This document shows, one piece after another, positions 32,677 through 42,055 of a stretch of 56,044 nucleotides of DNA. Each line of letters opens with the position of its first letter. Position 1 is the stretch's first letter. The position numbers were made by a program, and so were the translations under genes. The stretch is taken from positions 1 to 56,044 of the forward strand of contig JAFYZV010000233.1 in assembly GCA_017548525.1 (NCBI GenBank), given 5' to 3'. The DNA comes from Prevotella sp. Lineage in GTDB: Bacteria > Bacteroidota > Bacteroidia > Bacteroidales > Bacteroidaceae. The notes below the pieces were generated by a model. The model saw only the letters and a list, made by a program, of their open reading frames with translations. It did not search any database and had not been told where the DNA came from.

Positions 32677-34443
32677 TCAATCTTCGCAAGTGCAACAGCT
32701 ATTGGCTTTGAAATTATCGAGGTCTTCTTCCTGGAAGTTCTTGATGTATGCAGACTTGCCGAGGATGTCTTCCTCTGCCATGCGGATGTAGACGTTAGCT
32801 GACTTGGCGAAGAGTTCGGGAGCCTTGATGGCATCGCGCAAGATGAGGATAGACATCACCAACTCGCATGTCATGTCATAGAGACGGCGGGCGAGGAAGT
32901 CGAAAGCGTCTTGGTTGCCTAAACTCTTGGCATGGTTGAGAGCTTCCTCATAGATGGGGATGAGTCTCTCTATGCGCCCCTTGAGGGAGGTTAGGTTTGT
33001 GGTGGCATTGCGACAGCATACGGAACTGTCGGTGTCGAAACAGATAGAAGTGAGCATGTCCTTGATGTTATTGAGCATGGTACCATTGCTAATGTAGCGA
33101 ATAGCGGCTACTACTTGCAACTGAGTTGTACCCTCATAGATAGAGAAGATGCGAGCATCACGATACAGACGTTGGCTCTTGTATTCCATAATGAAGCCAG
33201 AACCACCATGTATGCTGATTGCATCGTATGCGTTTTGGTTGGCATATTCTGAGTTCATACCTTTTGCCAATGGTGTGAATGCATCAGCCAAACGTTGGTA
33301 TTTCTTCATCTCTTGCTTCTCTTCGGGAGTGAGTTTACGGTCGCGCTCAATGTCTTCAAGGCATTTGTAAACATCCACATAGCAAGCTGTTTGGTAAAGC
33401 AATGAACGACCAGCGTCAAGTTTTGCTTTCATTCGGCCCAACATATCATATACGGCTGGGAAGTTAATGATCTTTTCGCCGAATTGCTGACGCTCTTTCG
33501 CGTATGCCAATCCTTCGTTATAAGCCTCTTGAGATAATCCTACCGATTGAGCAGCAATACCGAGACGAGCACCATTCATCAATGCCATTACATATTTAAT
33601 CAATCCCAAACGAGTGCTTCCACAAAGTTCTGCTTTCGCATTTTTATAGGTTAACTCACATGTTGGTGAACCGTGAATACCTAATTTGTGCTCAATATGT
33701 CGAACATTTACGCCGCCTTGGTTCTTGTCATAGATAAACATTGACAATCCACGTCCGTCTTTTGTTCCTTCTTCAGAACGAGCTAATACGAGGTGAATAT
33801 CAGAATCTCCATTGGTAATGAATCGCTTCACTCCATTCAATCGCCAACAATCTTCTTTCTCATCGTATGTGGCTTTCAACATCACACGTTGCAAATCAGA
33901 ACCAGCATCTGGCTCTGTCAAGTCCATTGACATGGTTTCTCCTGCACAAACACGTGGGATGTATTTCTGTCTTTGTTCTTCGGAGCCAAATTCATAGAGC
34001 GTATCAATACAACTCTGCAAGCTCCAAATATTCTGGAAACCAGCATCGGCGGCAGAGATGATTTCTGAAAGCATGGAGAATACCGCATTAGGTAAGTTCA
34101 AACCTCCGTATCTACGAGGCATAGACACTCCCCAAAGGCCAGCCTTGCGAGTAGCATCAAGGTTCTCAAACGTCTTGGAGGCGTAAATCATACGTCCGTT
34201 TTCAAGGTGTGGACCTTCCAAGTCAACACTCTCTGAATTAGGAGCTATGATATTGGCTGCTACGTCGCCAGTAATATCGAGAATCTGTTTGTAGTTCTCA
34301 ATCGCATCGCCCAAGTCAACGGGAGCGTAGTCATATTCTTTCGCATCAGCGAAACCCTTTTCTCTCAGCTCAACAATACGAGCCATCAGGGGGTGGTTGA
34401 GATAGAACCCTATCTCGGGGTGATCACTATAATAGTTAGCCAT
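32677..34443 (-). CDS. Acyl-CoA dehydrogenase with C-terminal extension
   Basis: 588 residues, longer than the usual 380 because of a C-terminal helical domain (about 470-580). FAD/acyl-CoA dehydrogenase blocks: MTEPDAGSDLQRVMLKATYD-like (MDLTEPDAGSDLQR), RFITNGD, VRHIEHKLGIHGSPTCELTY, GLSQEAYNEGLAYAKERQQFG, and ISIHGGSGFIMEYKSQRLYRDARIFSIYEGTTQLQ (catalytic-base region). Oxidises an acyl-CoA to its 2-enoyl-CoA and passes electrons to the electron-transfer flavoprotein encoded upstream in the same operon. It carries an in-frame copy of the 36-bp repeat near 33010 (SSVCCRNATTN). Confidence 0.92.
   Translation of the reverse strand: MANYYSDHPEIGFYLNHPLMARIVELREKGFADAKEYDYAPVDLGDAIENYKQILDITGDVAANIIAPNSESVDLEGPHLENGRMIYASKTFENLDATRKAGLWGVSMPRRYGGLNLPNAVFSMLSEIISAADAGFQNIWSLQSCIDTLYEFGSEEQRQKYIPRVCAGETMSMDLTEPDAGSDLQRVMLKATYDEKEDCWRLNGVKRFITNGDSDIHLVLARSEEGTKDGRGLSMFIYDKNQGGVNVRHIEHKLGIHGSPTCELTYKNAKAELCGSTRLGLIKYVMALMNGARLGIAAQSVGLSQEAYNEGLAYAKERQQFGEKIINFPAVYDMLGRMKAKLDAGRSLLYQTACYVDVYKCLEDIERDRKLTPEEKQEMKKYQRLADAFTPLAKGMNSEYANQNAYDAISIHGGSGFIMEYKSQRLYRDARIFSIYEGTTQLQVVAAIRYISNGTMLNNIKDMLTSICFDTDSSVCCRNATTNLTSLKGRIERLIPIYEEALNHAKSLGNQDAFDFLARRLYDMTCELVMSILILRDAIKAPELFAKSANVYIRMAEEDILGKSAYIKNFQEEDLDNFKANSCCTCED
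32993..33028 (-). repeat. 36-bp dispersed element, copy 3 (inside the acyl-CoA dehydrogenase gene)
   Basis: Gap-free alignment to copies at 12404 and 18377. It is translated as SSVCCRNATTN between DMLTSICFDTD and LTSLKGRIERL, in a loop between helices of the C-terminal extension. The reading frame relative to the element is the same as in copy 2. Confidence 0.85.
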
Positions 34444-34445
34444 AA

Positions 34446-34607
34446 TTATTTCTTTTTTCTATTTTTTATTGCGTTCCAAACAATTGCGCCAATCATATAA
34501 CCCAAGGCAGCACCGAGGGCATAACTAACTCCTTTCGGAAGTGTCAAGCGATCAACTATGATAAGAGCCAAGATAAGAGCAGCAATATACCAATAGACTT
34601 TTTTCAT
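34446..34607 (-). CDS. 53-residue membrane protein within the etf operon
   Basis: Start ATG at 34607 lies directly after the etfA stop, and its stop at 34446 is 2 bases before the dehydrogenase start. The protein (MKKVYWYIAALILALIIVDR, then LTLPKGVSYALGAALGYMIG and AIVWNAIKNRKKK) has two hydrophobic helices, a Gly/Ala-rich second one and a basic C-terminus. The tight spacing on both sides supports translation. Family not recognised; a membrane tether for the ETF/dehydrogenase pair is a guess. Confidence 0.7.
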   Translation of the reverse strand: MKKVYWYIAALILALIIVDRLTLPKGVSYALGAALGYMIGAIVWNAIKNRKKK

Positions 34608-35642
34608 TTACTTACTATTCTGTTTATAATATTTTATAAGTTTCGGTACAACCTCTTCAACCGTACCAACAATCACGTAGTCGGCAATGCGATTAATAGG
34701 AGCATCGGGATCAGAGTTAACGCTAATGATAATACCAGAATCTTGCATTCCAGCGATGTGCTGAATCTGTCCAGAAATTCCACAGGCAATATAAACTTTC
34801 GGATGAACGGTAACTCCCGTTTGTCCAATCTGTCTATCGTGGTCAATCCAACCAGCATCAACGGCAGCACGAGAACCACCAACTTCTCCATGAAGCACTT
34901 TTGCCAACTTAAATAGTTGGTCAAAACCTTCCTTAGAACCAACACCATAGCCACCAGCAACCACGATGGGCGCACCCTTCAGGTTGTGCTTGGCAGCCTC
35001 TACATGGTGATCGAGTACCTTCACGACGAAAGCCTCAGGAGAAACATTGTCGGAAACGAGTGGATAAACCACTTCTTTCTTGCATTCGCCTTCATATAAA
35101 GCCTTCTGCATCACGCCACTACGCACGGTTGCCATTTGTGGACGATGGTCGGGATTGACAATCGTAGCCACGATGTTTCCACCAAAAGCTGGACGAATCT
35201 GATAGAGAAGGTTGTCATAAACCTTATTGTTCTTCTTGTCTTCATACGGTCCAATCTCCAATTCCGTACAATCTGCGGTAAGTCCACTTGTGAGAGAAGA
35301 ACTGACACGAGGACCTAAATCACGACCAATTACCGTTGCTCCCATCAAGCAAATCTGTGGTTTCTCCTCTTTGAAGAGATTCACGAGAATGTCCGTATGG
35401 GGTGCGGAAGTATAAGGGAATAACCCTTCTCCGTCAAAAACAAATAGTTTGTCAACACCGTATGGAAGAATCTGCTCTTCCACCTGATCTTTAATGCCTG
35501 TACCAGCAACAACGGCATGAAGTTCTACGCCTAATTCATTGGCCAACTTACGACCTTTGGTCAGCAACTCTTGCGATACTTCTTGTACCAAAGTGCCTTC
35601 TATTTCTACATATACAAATACGTTGTTCATATTCTTTATCAT
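34608..35642 (-). CDS. etfA: Electron transfer flavoprotein alpha subunit
   Basis: 344 residues. N-terminal MNNVFVYVEIEG starts an alpha/beta domain; the FAD-binding C-terminal part has PIVVAGGYGVGSKEGFDQLFKLAKVL, VGGSRAAVDAGWIDHDRQIGQTG (SR..VD.GW....QIGQTG), YIACGISGQIQHIAGM and IISVNSDPDAPINRIADYVIVG. Accepts electrons from acyl-CoA dehydrogenase with EtfB. The ATG at 35642 overlaps the etfB stop as TAATG; an in-frame ATG four codons later (35630) is an alternative. Confidence 0.95.
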   Translation of the reverse strand: MIKNMNNVFVYVEIEGTLVQEVSQELLTKGRKLANELGVELHAVVAGTGIKDQVEEQILPYGVDKLFVFDGEGLFPYTSAPHTDILVNLFKEEKPQICLMGATVIGRDLGPRVSSSLTSGLTADCTELEIGPYEDKKNNKVYDNLLYQIRPAFGGNIVATIVNPDHRPQMATVRSGVMQKALYEGECKKEVVYPLVSDNVSPEAFVVKVLDHHVEAAKHNLKGAPIVVAGGYGVGSKEGFDQLFKLAKVLHGEVGGSRAAVDAGWIDHDRQIGQTGVTVHPKVYIACGISGQIQHIAGMQDSGIIISVNSDPDAPINRIADYVIVGTVEEVVPKLIKYYKQNSK

Positions 35643-36514
35643 TAGCCAATAATCTTCTCTTCTAATAACTCCTTAATCATTCCTTCCACGTCAGCATCAG
35701 AAGCCGTTAAGGTCTTTGACTCCTTTGCTTGGAAGACGATGTTCTTCACGGCTTTCACCTTTGTAGGCGAACCTGCCAATCCGCATTGTTGTGGGTCGCC
35801 ATCAACATCTGCAACACTCCATTGATTCAATGTCAAGTAAGGACGCTCCTCATAGAGATAGTTATATTCGTTATTTTCCTCTGTACGTTCCATCGGACAA
35901 GTTGCACGCTTATACTTCATCACGAGTTTAGCGTTCTGAGGACGACAAGGAGCAGCGCTTCCATTCACGGTAATCACTACTGGAAGTGGAGCTTGCACCG
36001 TCTCAACACCACCGTCAATTACGCGTTTGATAGTGGCAATGCCGTTTTCTATCGACAATACTTCTTCTGCGTATGTCACTTGGTTAAGTCCAAGCTTTTG
36101 TGCCACCTGCGGACCCACTTGGGCAGTATCTCCGTCAATTGCTTGGCGACCGCCAATCACGATATCTACGCCACCAATCTTCTTGATAGCCGTAGCCAAA
36201 GCGTAAGAGGTAGCCAATGTATCGGCACCAGCAAACAATCGGTCGGTTAACAACCAACCTGTATCTGCGCCACGATAAAGTCCTTGACGAATGATTTCAC
36301 CTGCACGGGGAGGTCCCATGGTGAGGATACCTACTGTTGAGCCTGGATGTTGTTCCTTCAAGCGAAGGGCTTGTTCCAATGCATTCAAGTCTTCTGGGTT
36401 GAAAATGGCGGGTAAAGCAGCGCGATTGACAGTACCTTCAGCGGTCATGGCATCTTTACCCACATTTCTTGTGTCTGGCACTTGCTTGGCCAACACAACA
36501 ATCTTTAAAGCCAT
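35642..36514 (-). CDS. etfB: Electron transfer flavoprotein beta subunit
   Basis: 290 residues. Begins MALKIVVLAKQVPDT; family blocks NPEDLNALEQALRLKE, VGILTMGPPRA, GADTLATSYALATAI, DIVIGGRQAIDGDTAQVGPQVAQKLGLNQVTYAEE, and LPVVITVNGSAAPCRPQ. First gene of the etfB-etfA-small membrane protein-acyl-CoA dehydrogenase operon. Together they form a soluble electron bridge from acyl-CoA oxidation to a quinone reductase or other acceptor not encoded here. Confidence 0.95.
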   Translation of the reverse strand: MALKIVVLAKQVPDTRNVGKDAMTAEGTVNRAALPAIFNPEDLNALEQALRLKEQHPGSTVGILTMGPPRAGEIIRQGLYRGADTGWLLTDRLFAGADTLATSYALATAIKKIGGVDIVIGGRQAIDGDTAQVGPQVAQKLGLNQVTYAEEVLSIENGIATIKRVIDGGVETVQAPLPVVITVNGSAAPCRPQNAKLVMKYKRATCPMERTEENNEYNYLYEERPYLTLNQWSVADVDGDPQQCGLAGSPTKVKAVKNIVFQAKESKTLTASDADVEGMIKELLEEKIIG

Positions 36515-36694
36515 AAAAATATATTAATAATGTGTTATGATTATTAAAAAGTTGTGCAAAATTACTACTTTTCCCCTTTATGCCCAAGTAAAAGTCACAA
36601 AAAACGCACATTTGACACTCTGACGTGCACGATTTGGGCGTTTTGTGCAGTAATAAATTGGAAATAACATGACATAATATCCAAATAAAAGCCG

Positions 36695-36702
36695 TATCTT
36701 TG
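36695..36702 (+). promoter_or_regulatory. -7 element of the tandem esterase gene
   Basis: TATCTTTG at 36695-36702, start expected near 36707, 16 bases before the first ATG at 36723. Confidence 0.55.
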
Positions 36703-36722
36703 CAAACGGAAATACTAAAAAG

Positions 36723-38363
36723 ATGAATAAAATGAGAAGAACACTTTTCCTTTTGATAATGTTGGTAGGGATGTTGCCCACAATGGCGCAAGGCTTTGAC
36801 AACCTCCCTGACCCCATAGAGGATGTCAATAAGGTGGTGGACAACACGCCAGACTCCATTGCCAAGGCGTTGATGAGTCGCCCTGCACCAGGCTCTACCC
36901 GCATAGGGAAAAATCCCGTTTTGTTCTTGATAGGCAATTCCACGATGCGAAACGGCACAAAAGGAGACGGCTCCAATGGCCAGTGGGGATGGGGATATTA
37001 TGCCAACCAATATTTCAATGCTAATAAGATTACGGTGGAGAATCAGGCTCTTGGGGGTATGTCTACGCGTACATTTTTCAATAAGTTATGGCCAGACATT
37101 AGGGAAGCGTTGAAACCTGGTGACTGGGTAATTGTTTCCATTGGACATAATGATAACGGACCTTTTGATGAGGGGCGTGCCCGTGCTGTCATTCCTGGCA
37201 TTGGACCAGACTCTTTGAATGTGACCATTAAGGAGACAGGTGAAAAGGAGACAGTCTACACATACGGTGGATATATGCGTAGGTATGTTTCGGAAATACG
37301 TGCTAAGGGAGCTAATCCCATCTTGATGTCGCTCACTCCCCGTGATGCTTACGACGAGAAAACGGGTAAGATTGTCCGAAAGCCCCAAGGAGAGTGGTTG
37401 GAGGAACTGTCCATGGAGTTGGATGTCCCGTACATTGACCTCAATGAGATTTCGGGATCCAAGCTGGATTCTTATAGCAGATGGAAGGAAAAATACCATT
37501 TCTTTGGTGACCATATCCACACCAGTTATTTCGGGGCGCAGATGAACGCACGGAGTGCCGCAGAGGGAATCATGGCTTCGAACCATCGTAAGCTGGATGA
37601 GCTGAAGGGAATGATGATGAATGTGGGATTGAAAACGGTGGATGTCAAGCGAGAAGCGGGTAAGCCTGTTGTCTTTATTACGGGCGATTCCACGGTGAAG
37701 AACAAGGACAAAGACAAGGATGACATGTGGGGATGGGGAGCATTGGCCAACACTATCTTTAACGAAAAAAAGATTACGCCTGTCAATGTCGCCATTGCGG
37801 GGCGTTCCACTCGTTCCTATTTGCGTGAAGGACGTTGGGATGCTCTATATAATATGTTGCAACCAGGCGACTTCGTGTTGATAGAGTTTGGGCATAATGA
37901 TATCTGTCCTATTACGGATCAGAAGGCTCGCGGCGTGATTCCTGGCACAAAAGACACATGCCATGTATATAAGATGGAAGCTGATGGGTCGTTTGTTGTC
38001 GTTTATTCTTTCGGTTGGTACTTAAAGAAGTTCATCGATGATGTGCGTGAGAAAGGTGCTACCCCCATCTTGGTATCGCTGACCCCACGTAACGAGTGGT
38101 CCAATGGGAAAGTGGAACGCCGCAATGACTCATATGGGAAATGGTATCGTGAGGTTGTGGAAGAGACGGGGGTTGAGTTTCTTGACCTCCATAATATCAC
38201 TGCTGATTATTTAGACAAGAAGTATAAGGGCAAGGAAGATGCCATGCCCTATTTCAAGAAAGACCATACACATACCAGTTTGCTTGGCGCGACAAACAAC
38301 GCCAAGTGTGTTGCCAAGGGTTTGAAGAAGATGAAAAGTCCTTTGGCTAAATACCTGAAATAG
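36723..38363 (+). CDS. Tandem rhamnogalacturonan-acetylesterase-like protein (two CE12/SGNH domains)
   Basis: 546 residues; signal peptide ending LVGMLPTMAQ (start at 36723 or at MRRTLF, 36732). Two homologous SGNH domains: the first has IGNSTMRNG, WGWGYYANQYF, NQALGGMSTRTF, VSIGHNDNGPFD and DHIHTSYFGA; the second ITGDSTVKN, WGWGALANTIF, NVAIAGRSTRSY, IEFGHNDICPIT and DHTHTSLLGA. The second keeps the canonical GDS with Ser, Asn and Asp/His; the first has Asn in place of Asp before the Ser. Likely removes acetyl groups from pectin-type polysaccharide (rhamnogalacturonan) outside the cytoplasm. It ends 4 bases before dnaG. Confidence 0.9.
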   Translation: MNKMRRTLFLLIMLVGMLPTMAQGFDNLPDPIEDVNKVVDNTPDSIAKALMSRPAPGSTRIGKNPVLFLIGNSTMRNGTKGDGSNGQWGWGYYANQYFNANKITVENQALGGMSTRTFFNKLWPDIREALKPGDWVIVSIGHNDNGPFDEGRARAVIPGIGPDSLNVTIKETGEKETVYTYGGYMRRYVSEIRAKGANPILMSLTPRDAYDEKTGKIVRKPQGEWLEELSMELDVPYIDLNEISGSKLDSYSRWKEKYHFFGDHIHTSYFGAQMNARSAAEGIMASNHRKLDELKGMMMNVGLKTVDVKREAGKPVVFITGDSTVKNKDKDKDDMWGWGALANTIFNEKKITPVNVAIAGRSTRSYLREGRWDALYNMLQPGDFVLIEFGHNDICPITDQKARGVIPGTKDTCHVYKMEADGSFVVVYSFGWYLKKFIDDVREKGATPILVSLTPRNEWSNGKVERRNDSYGKWYREVVEETGVEFLDLHNITADYLDKKYKGKEDAMPYFKKDHTHTSLLGATNNAKCVAKGLKKMKSPLAKYLK

Positions 38364-38367
38364 ACAG

Positions 38368-40299
38368 ATGATTGATAGGGCGACGGTAGAGAAAATCAAG
38401 GAGGCTGCCAACATCGTGGATGTGGTAGGAGAGTTTGTTACGCTGCGCAAGGCGGGGATGAACTACAAGGGATTATGTCCTTTCCATAACGAGAAGACAC
38501 CGTCGTTTATCGTTTCGCCGTCGCGTGGTACTTGCCATTGTTTTGGATGTGGCAAGGGAGGCAATGCCGTAAGTTTTATCATGGAACATGAGCAGATGAC
38601 CTATCCCGAAGCTTTGCGCTGGCTTGCTAATAAATACCATATCGAGATACAGGAACGCGAGTTGACCGACGAGGAGAAACGAGAGCAGAGCGAACGGGAG
38701 TCGATGTTCATTGTCAATGAGTATGCCTTGAAATACTTTGAGGAGGTACTCCATAACCATGAAGAGGGCAAAACCATTGGCATGGCATATTTCCGTAGCC
38801 GTGGCTTCCGTGATGACATTATCCAACGTTTTCAGTTGGGCTTTGACCTCAACAATCGGTATGCCTTTGCCGATGCCGCCCGTCGCAAGGGATATAAGGA
38901 TGAGTTTATTGAGAAGGTAGGTATTTGTTACAAGAACGACCGTGGCGAACTAATCGATCGATATGCTGGGCGTGTCATATTCCCTTGGATTGGCGTGAGT
39001 GGCAAGGTGGTAGGTTTTGGCGGCAGAAAGTTAGATGCTGCCACGAAAGGTGTGCAACAGAAGTATGTCAATTCTCCTGATTCGGAAATCTATCATAAGG
39101 ATCGCGAGCTATACGGAATTTACCAAGCGAAGAAAGCCATTGCCAAGGAAGACCGCGTATATATGGTGGAAGGCTATACCGATGTACTTGCCATGCACCA
39201 ATGTGGCATAGAGAATGTGGTTGCCAACTCTGGCACGGCATTGAGTGTGCATCAAATACACATCCTGCATCGTTTTACGTCAAACATCACCTTGCTTTAC
39301 GACGGTGATGCTGCGGGCATCCATGCCGCCATGCGAGGAACCGATATGTTGCTAAATGAGGGGATGAACCTAAAGGTGTTGCTGTTTCCAGATGGCGATG
39401 ACCCTGATTCGTTTGCACGGAAGCATACTGCATCTGACTTCCGTCAGTTTATTGAAAACAACCAAACTGACTTCATCCAATTCAAGACAGATCTCTTGCT
39501 CAAGAATGAACGTGACCCGCTGAAACGAAGCGAGGGAATCAATTCCATTGTCCAAAGTATATCAATGGTGCAAAACCAGATTTTGCGAGATACATACTTG
39601 CATGATTGTGCACAGCGTATTGGTATCAATGAACAGACATTGATTAACCAGATGAATAAGTTTATCCGCGATGGCAAACAACAAACTGGACAGCCCACAC
39701 CACAGGTTGTTTCGCCTAATCCCATCAAGCCTGTCACTCCCGTTGCCGTTCACCAACAGGATGATAGCAAGGTGGAGCAGATGTTGGTACAACTGATTGT
39801 CCGCTATGGTGATTTCACAATTTATGATAATGTGGAAGACGAGGATGGGCAGTTGCAAAACATTAGTATTGCACAATATGTGAACTTGAATCTTGCAGCC
39901 GATGGTCTTCGTTTCCGCAATGAATGGTTTAACCGCATCTTAGATGAGGCTGTTGCACATAGTGGGGATCCAGACTTCAATACCGAGGAGTTCTTCATCA
40001 ATCATGATGATATTACTATCAGTAGGATAGCCTTGGATATGAGCCAAGACAAGTTTCATTTGTCTGCGAGCCAACAGGTACATGAAGACCAGGAGTCGTT
40101 GCGCAACCGCACTTTGCACTTGTTGCTCGACTTCCGCAAGGAATATTTAGACGCACGCATTAAGGAAATCAAGCACGACATGATACAATATGCCCAGGAT
40201 GAAGGGCGTTTGAAGGCTCTTATGACGGAATATCAACAAAAAGTGTTATTGAGGAATGCCCTTGCCAAGAAGTTAGGGAACAATGTATTGATGAATTGA
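38368..40299 (+). CDS. dnaG: DNA primase
   Basis: 643 residues. N-terminal zinc-binding domain CPFHNEKTPSF...CHCFGCGKGGNAVSF, RNA-polymerase-like core with GRVIFPWIGVSGKVVGFGGRKL and KYVNSPDSEIYHK, TOPRIM motif VYMVEGYTDVLAMHQCGIENVVANSGTAL and YDGDAAGIHAAMRG, and a C-terminal helicase-interaction domain after a Gln/Pro-rich linker at about 445-475 (KQQTGQPTPQVVSPNPIKPV). Synthesises RNA primers for lagging-strand DNA replication with DnaB. Its start follows the esterase stop closely, so it may share that transcript. Confidence 0.96.
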   Translation: MIDRATVEKIKEAANIVDVVGEFVTLRKAGMNYKGLCPFHNEKTPSFIVSPSRGTCHCFGCGKGGNAVSFIMEHEQMTYPEALRWLANKYHIEIQERELTDEEKREQSERESMFIVNEYALKYFEEVLHNHEEGKTIGMAYFRSRGFRDDIIQRFQLGFDLNNRYAFADAARRKGYKDEFIEKVGICYKNDRGELIDRYAGRVIFPWIGVSGKVVGFGGRKLDAATKGVQQKYVNSPDSEIYHKDRELYGIYQAKKAIAKEDRVYMVEGYTDVLAMHQCGIENVVANSGTALSVHQIHILHRFTSNITLLYDGDAAGIHAAMRGTDMLLNEGMNLKVLLFPDGDDPDSFARKHTASDFRQFIENNQTDFIQFKTDLLLKNERDPLKRSEGINSIVQSISMVQNQILRDTYLHDCAQRIGINEQTLINQMNKFIRDGKQQTGQPTPQVVSPNPIKPVTPVAVHQQDDSKVEQMLVQLIVRYGDFTIYDNVEDEDGQLQNISIAQYVNLNLAADGLRFRNEWFNRILDEAVAHSGDPDFNTEEFFINHDDITISRIALDMSQDKFHLSASQQVHEDQESLRNRTLHLLLDFRKEYLDARIKEIKHDMIQYAQDEGRLKALMTEYQQKVLLRNALAKKLGNNVLMN

Positions 40300-40320
40300 G
40301 AAGAAGGAGAAAGGAGTAAG

Positions 40321-41988
40321 ATGGAATTATTGGGGATTTTAAAACGGAGAGGGCTGTTTTGGAAAAAGAAAACAGAAAACGATAAGGCAAAGGATATCAG
40401 GGCGATTATCAACAAAACCCTTGCAGAAATCAACTGCAAGGGAACGTGGGGAGAGGTCAAAGATGATGATTCTGTCTCTTACAAATATCAAGGTGGACAT
40501 TTCCGTATTCGGTTGGAGAAAGACTCTCCATACGTGAAATTGATGTTTTTGTTCTTCTATGAGACCTCGGCAGAAAACATCCATCTCGTAAGGGAGCTAT
40601 GTAACCAATGTAATCTTCATGCTGATATGGCGCACGTGGTTTACTATCTCAGCGGAGAAAGTAATACTATTTACTTGCATCTGTTGGCTTCCTTGCAGTT
40701 GGATAATGACAATGCCAAAACTACTTTGGAACAAGCGATGTTGGAGATGTTCCGTTGGCAGAATACTTTTACCCGATGGTTTGCGGAAAATAAGGAGGAG
40801 AGCCAGCGAGATGAACATCATGACTATGAGAAAAGCAATGCGGACGCAAGGCGCGAGCTTTTCCTGTTGCATGAGCAGGAACTGTTGCATCAAGACGCAG
40901 GCTCTGACTGGCGTTCGTCGTCGGATGAGTCCATTTGCCTACAGCAGTTCCTATCAACGGTTTTTAACTTGAGGGAGGTGACACCTGTCAAGATGGATGT
41001 CACGACAAGTCAGGGGCATACCGTATTGACGGAAAGGGATGCCATTTTGGACTATGACTTGTCAACGCCGTTGATTGCCAATGGTCAGTTCGTGTGCGAT
41101 TCTGCCATGTTGCACGTTGTATTCACTACCGCTGAAAAGCCAGACAAGGAGCGTTCTGTCTCCATCCATTTGAATGCCGAGAGGCAAGGAGACCGTTCCT
41201 TGTATTACCGTATATCCGCCTTGGTAATACCACTTTCCCTCCAGCCATTATTTCCTTTCCGTTCGCAAGAGACGGTGCTCAAGAGCATTTCCCTCCTTGC
41301 GGCATACGATTTAGACTCGCCCAAACAACGATTGGCAGAGTTTCAGTATATGTGGAAAGAGGCTAACCGCAAGAATGATAATGGTGAGGAAGACCAATTA
41401 ACAGAGGAGGAGAGTATGCTCCTTGGCTGTTTTGACCCCGACTTGGGTTACAATCTTTACCATGGAATGGTGAAATTCCGTAAGGGGAGATATTATGAGG
41501 CGTTGCGGCATTTCGTCAATGCCTATCAAGTGTATGCCCCGAGGGTGCCGAAGTTGAACTCCTCGCAGCAAGACATTTACTTCAACCTGTGCTATCACAT
41601 TGGTTTCTGTTATTGTGAACTCAAACTTTATGTGGAGGCACATTATTATCTTGAGCAAACATTACCGCTTCATCGGATAACTTATACGCAGGAATACGTC
41701 AACTGCTTGGTCAATGGGAAGGACTTCCGTGCGATGCCTTTCATCGAGTCCTTGCTTGAAGAGATCAAGGGTACAATGGAAGACGATGATGATGAGAAGG
41801 ACTTACAAGCGGGTGTCAAGGACTTTATCAATTTCCTTAACAGACGTACGGCGTACATCTATGTGGATCAACAGTATTATGACAAGGCGGAAAAGATGCT
41901 CAAGAAGATGCTTGACGAGCCTGAGAACATGGACTTCGCCATTGATGAATTAGCATATATACAAAAGTTAAAGGGAGGAAAGGAGTAA
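40321..41988 (+). CDS. Cytosolic TPR-containing protein of unknown function
   Basis: 555 residues, no signal peptide. The N-terminal part (1-150) has an alpha/beta pattern with conserved-looking KGTWGEVKDDDSVSYKYQGGHFRIRLE. The C-terminal part (about 380-550) reads as tetratricopeptide-like helices: LGYNLYHGMVKFRKGRYYEALRHFVNAYQVY, QQDIYFNLCYHIGFCYCELKLYVEAHYYLEQTL, and AYIYVDQQYYDKAEKMLKKML. No enzyme motif seen; a protein-interaction role is inferred. It starts 21 bases after dnaG and is preceded by an AAGGAGTAAG stretch, unusual as a Shine-Dalgarno in this group. Confidence 0.7.
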   Translation: MELLGILKRRGLFWKKKTENDKAKDIRAIINKTLAEINCKGTWGEVKDDDSVSYKYQGGHFRIRLEKDSPYVKLMFLFFYETSAENIHLVRELCNQCNLHADMAHVVYYLSGESNTIYLHLLASLQLDNDNAKTTLEQAMLEMFRWQNTFTRWFAENKEESQRDEHHDYEKSNADARRELFLLHEQELLHQDAGSDWRSSSDESICLQQFLSTVFNLREVTPVKMDVTTSQGHTVLTERDAILDYDLSTPLIANGQFVCDSAMLHVVFTTAEKPDKERSVSIHLNAERQGDRSLYYRISALVIPLSLQPLFPFRSQETVLKSISLLAAYDLDSPKQRLAEFQYMWKEANRKNDNGEEDQLTEEESMLLGCFDPDLGYNLYHGMVKFRKGRYYEALRHFVNAYQVYAPRVPKLNSSQQDIYFNLCYHIGFCYCELKLYVEAHYYLEQTLPLHRITYTQEYVNCLVNGKDFRAMPFIESLLEEIKGTMEDDDDEKDLQAGVKDFINFLNRRTAYIYVDQQYYDKAEKMLKKMLDEPENMDFAIDELAYIQKLKGGKE

Positions 41989-42055
41989 GAGGGCAGAGGA
42001 GTTCCTTTCGCTCTATATTGAAAAAATACCCTTCAACCCTTATTATATTTGAAAT

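Noticed and set aside
36541..36660. Possible fifth periodic array (GTGC repeats)
   Set aside because: The GCAC/GTGC words lie about 19-21 bp apart without constant spacing or shared flanks; not convincing.
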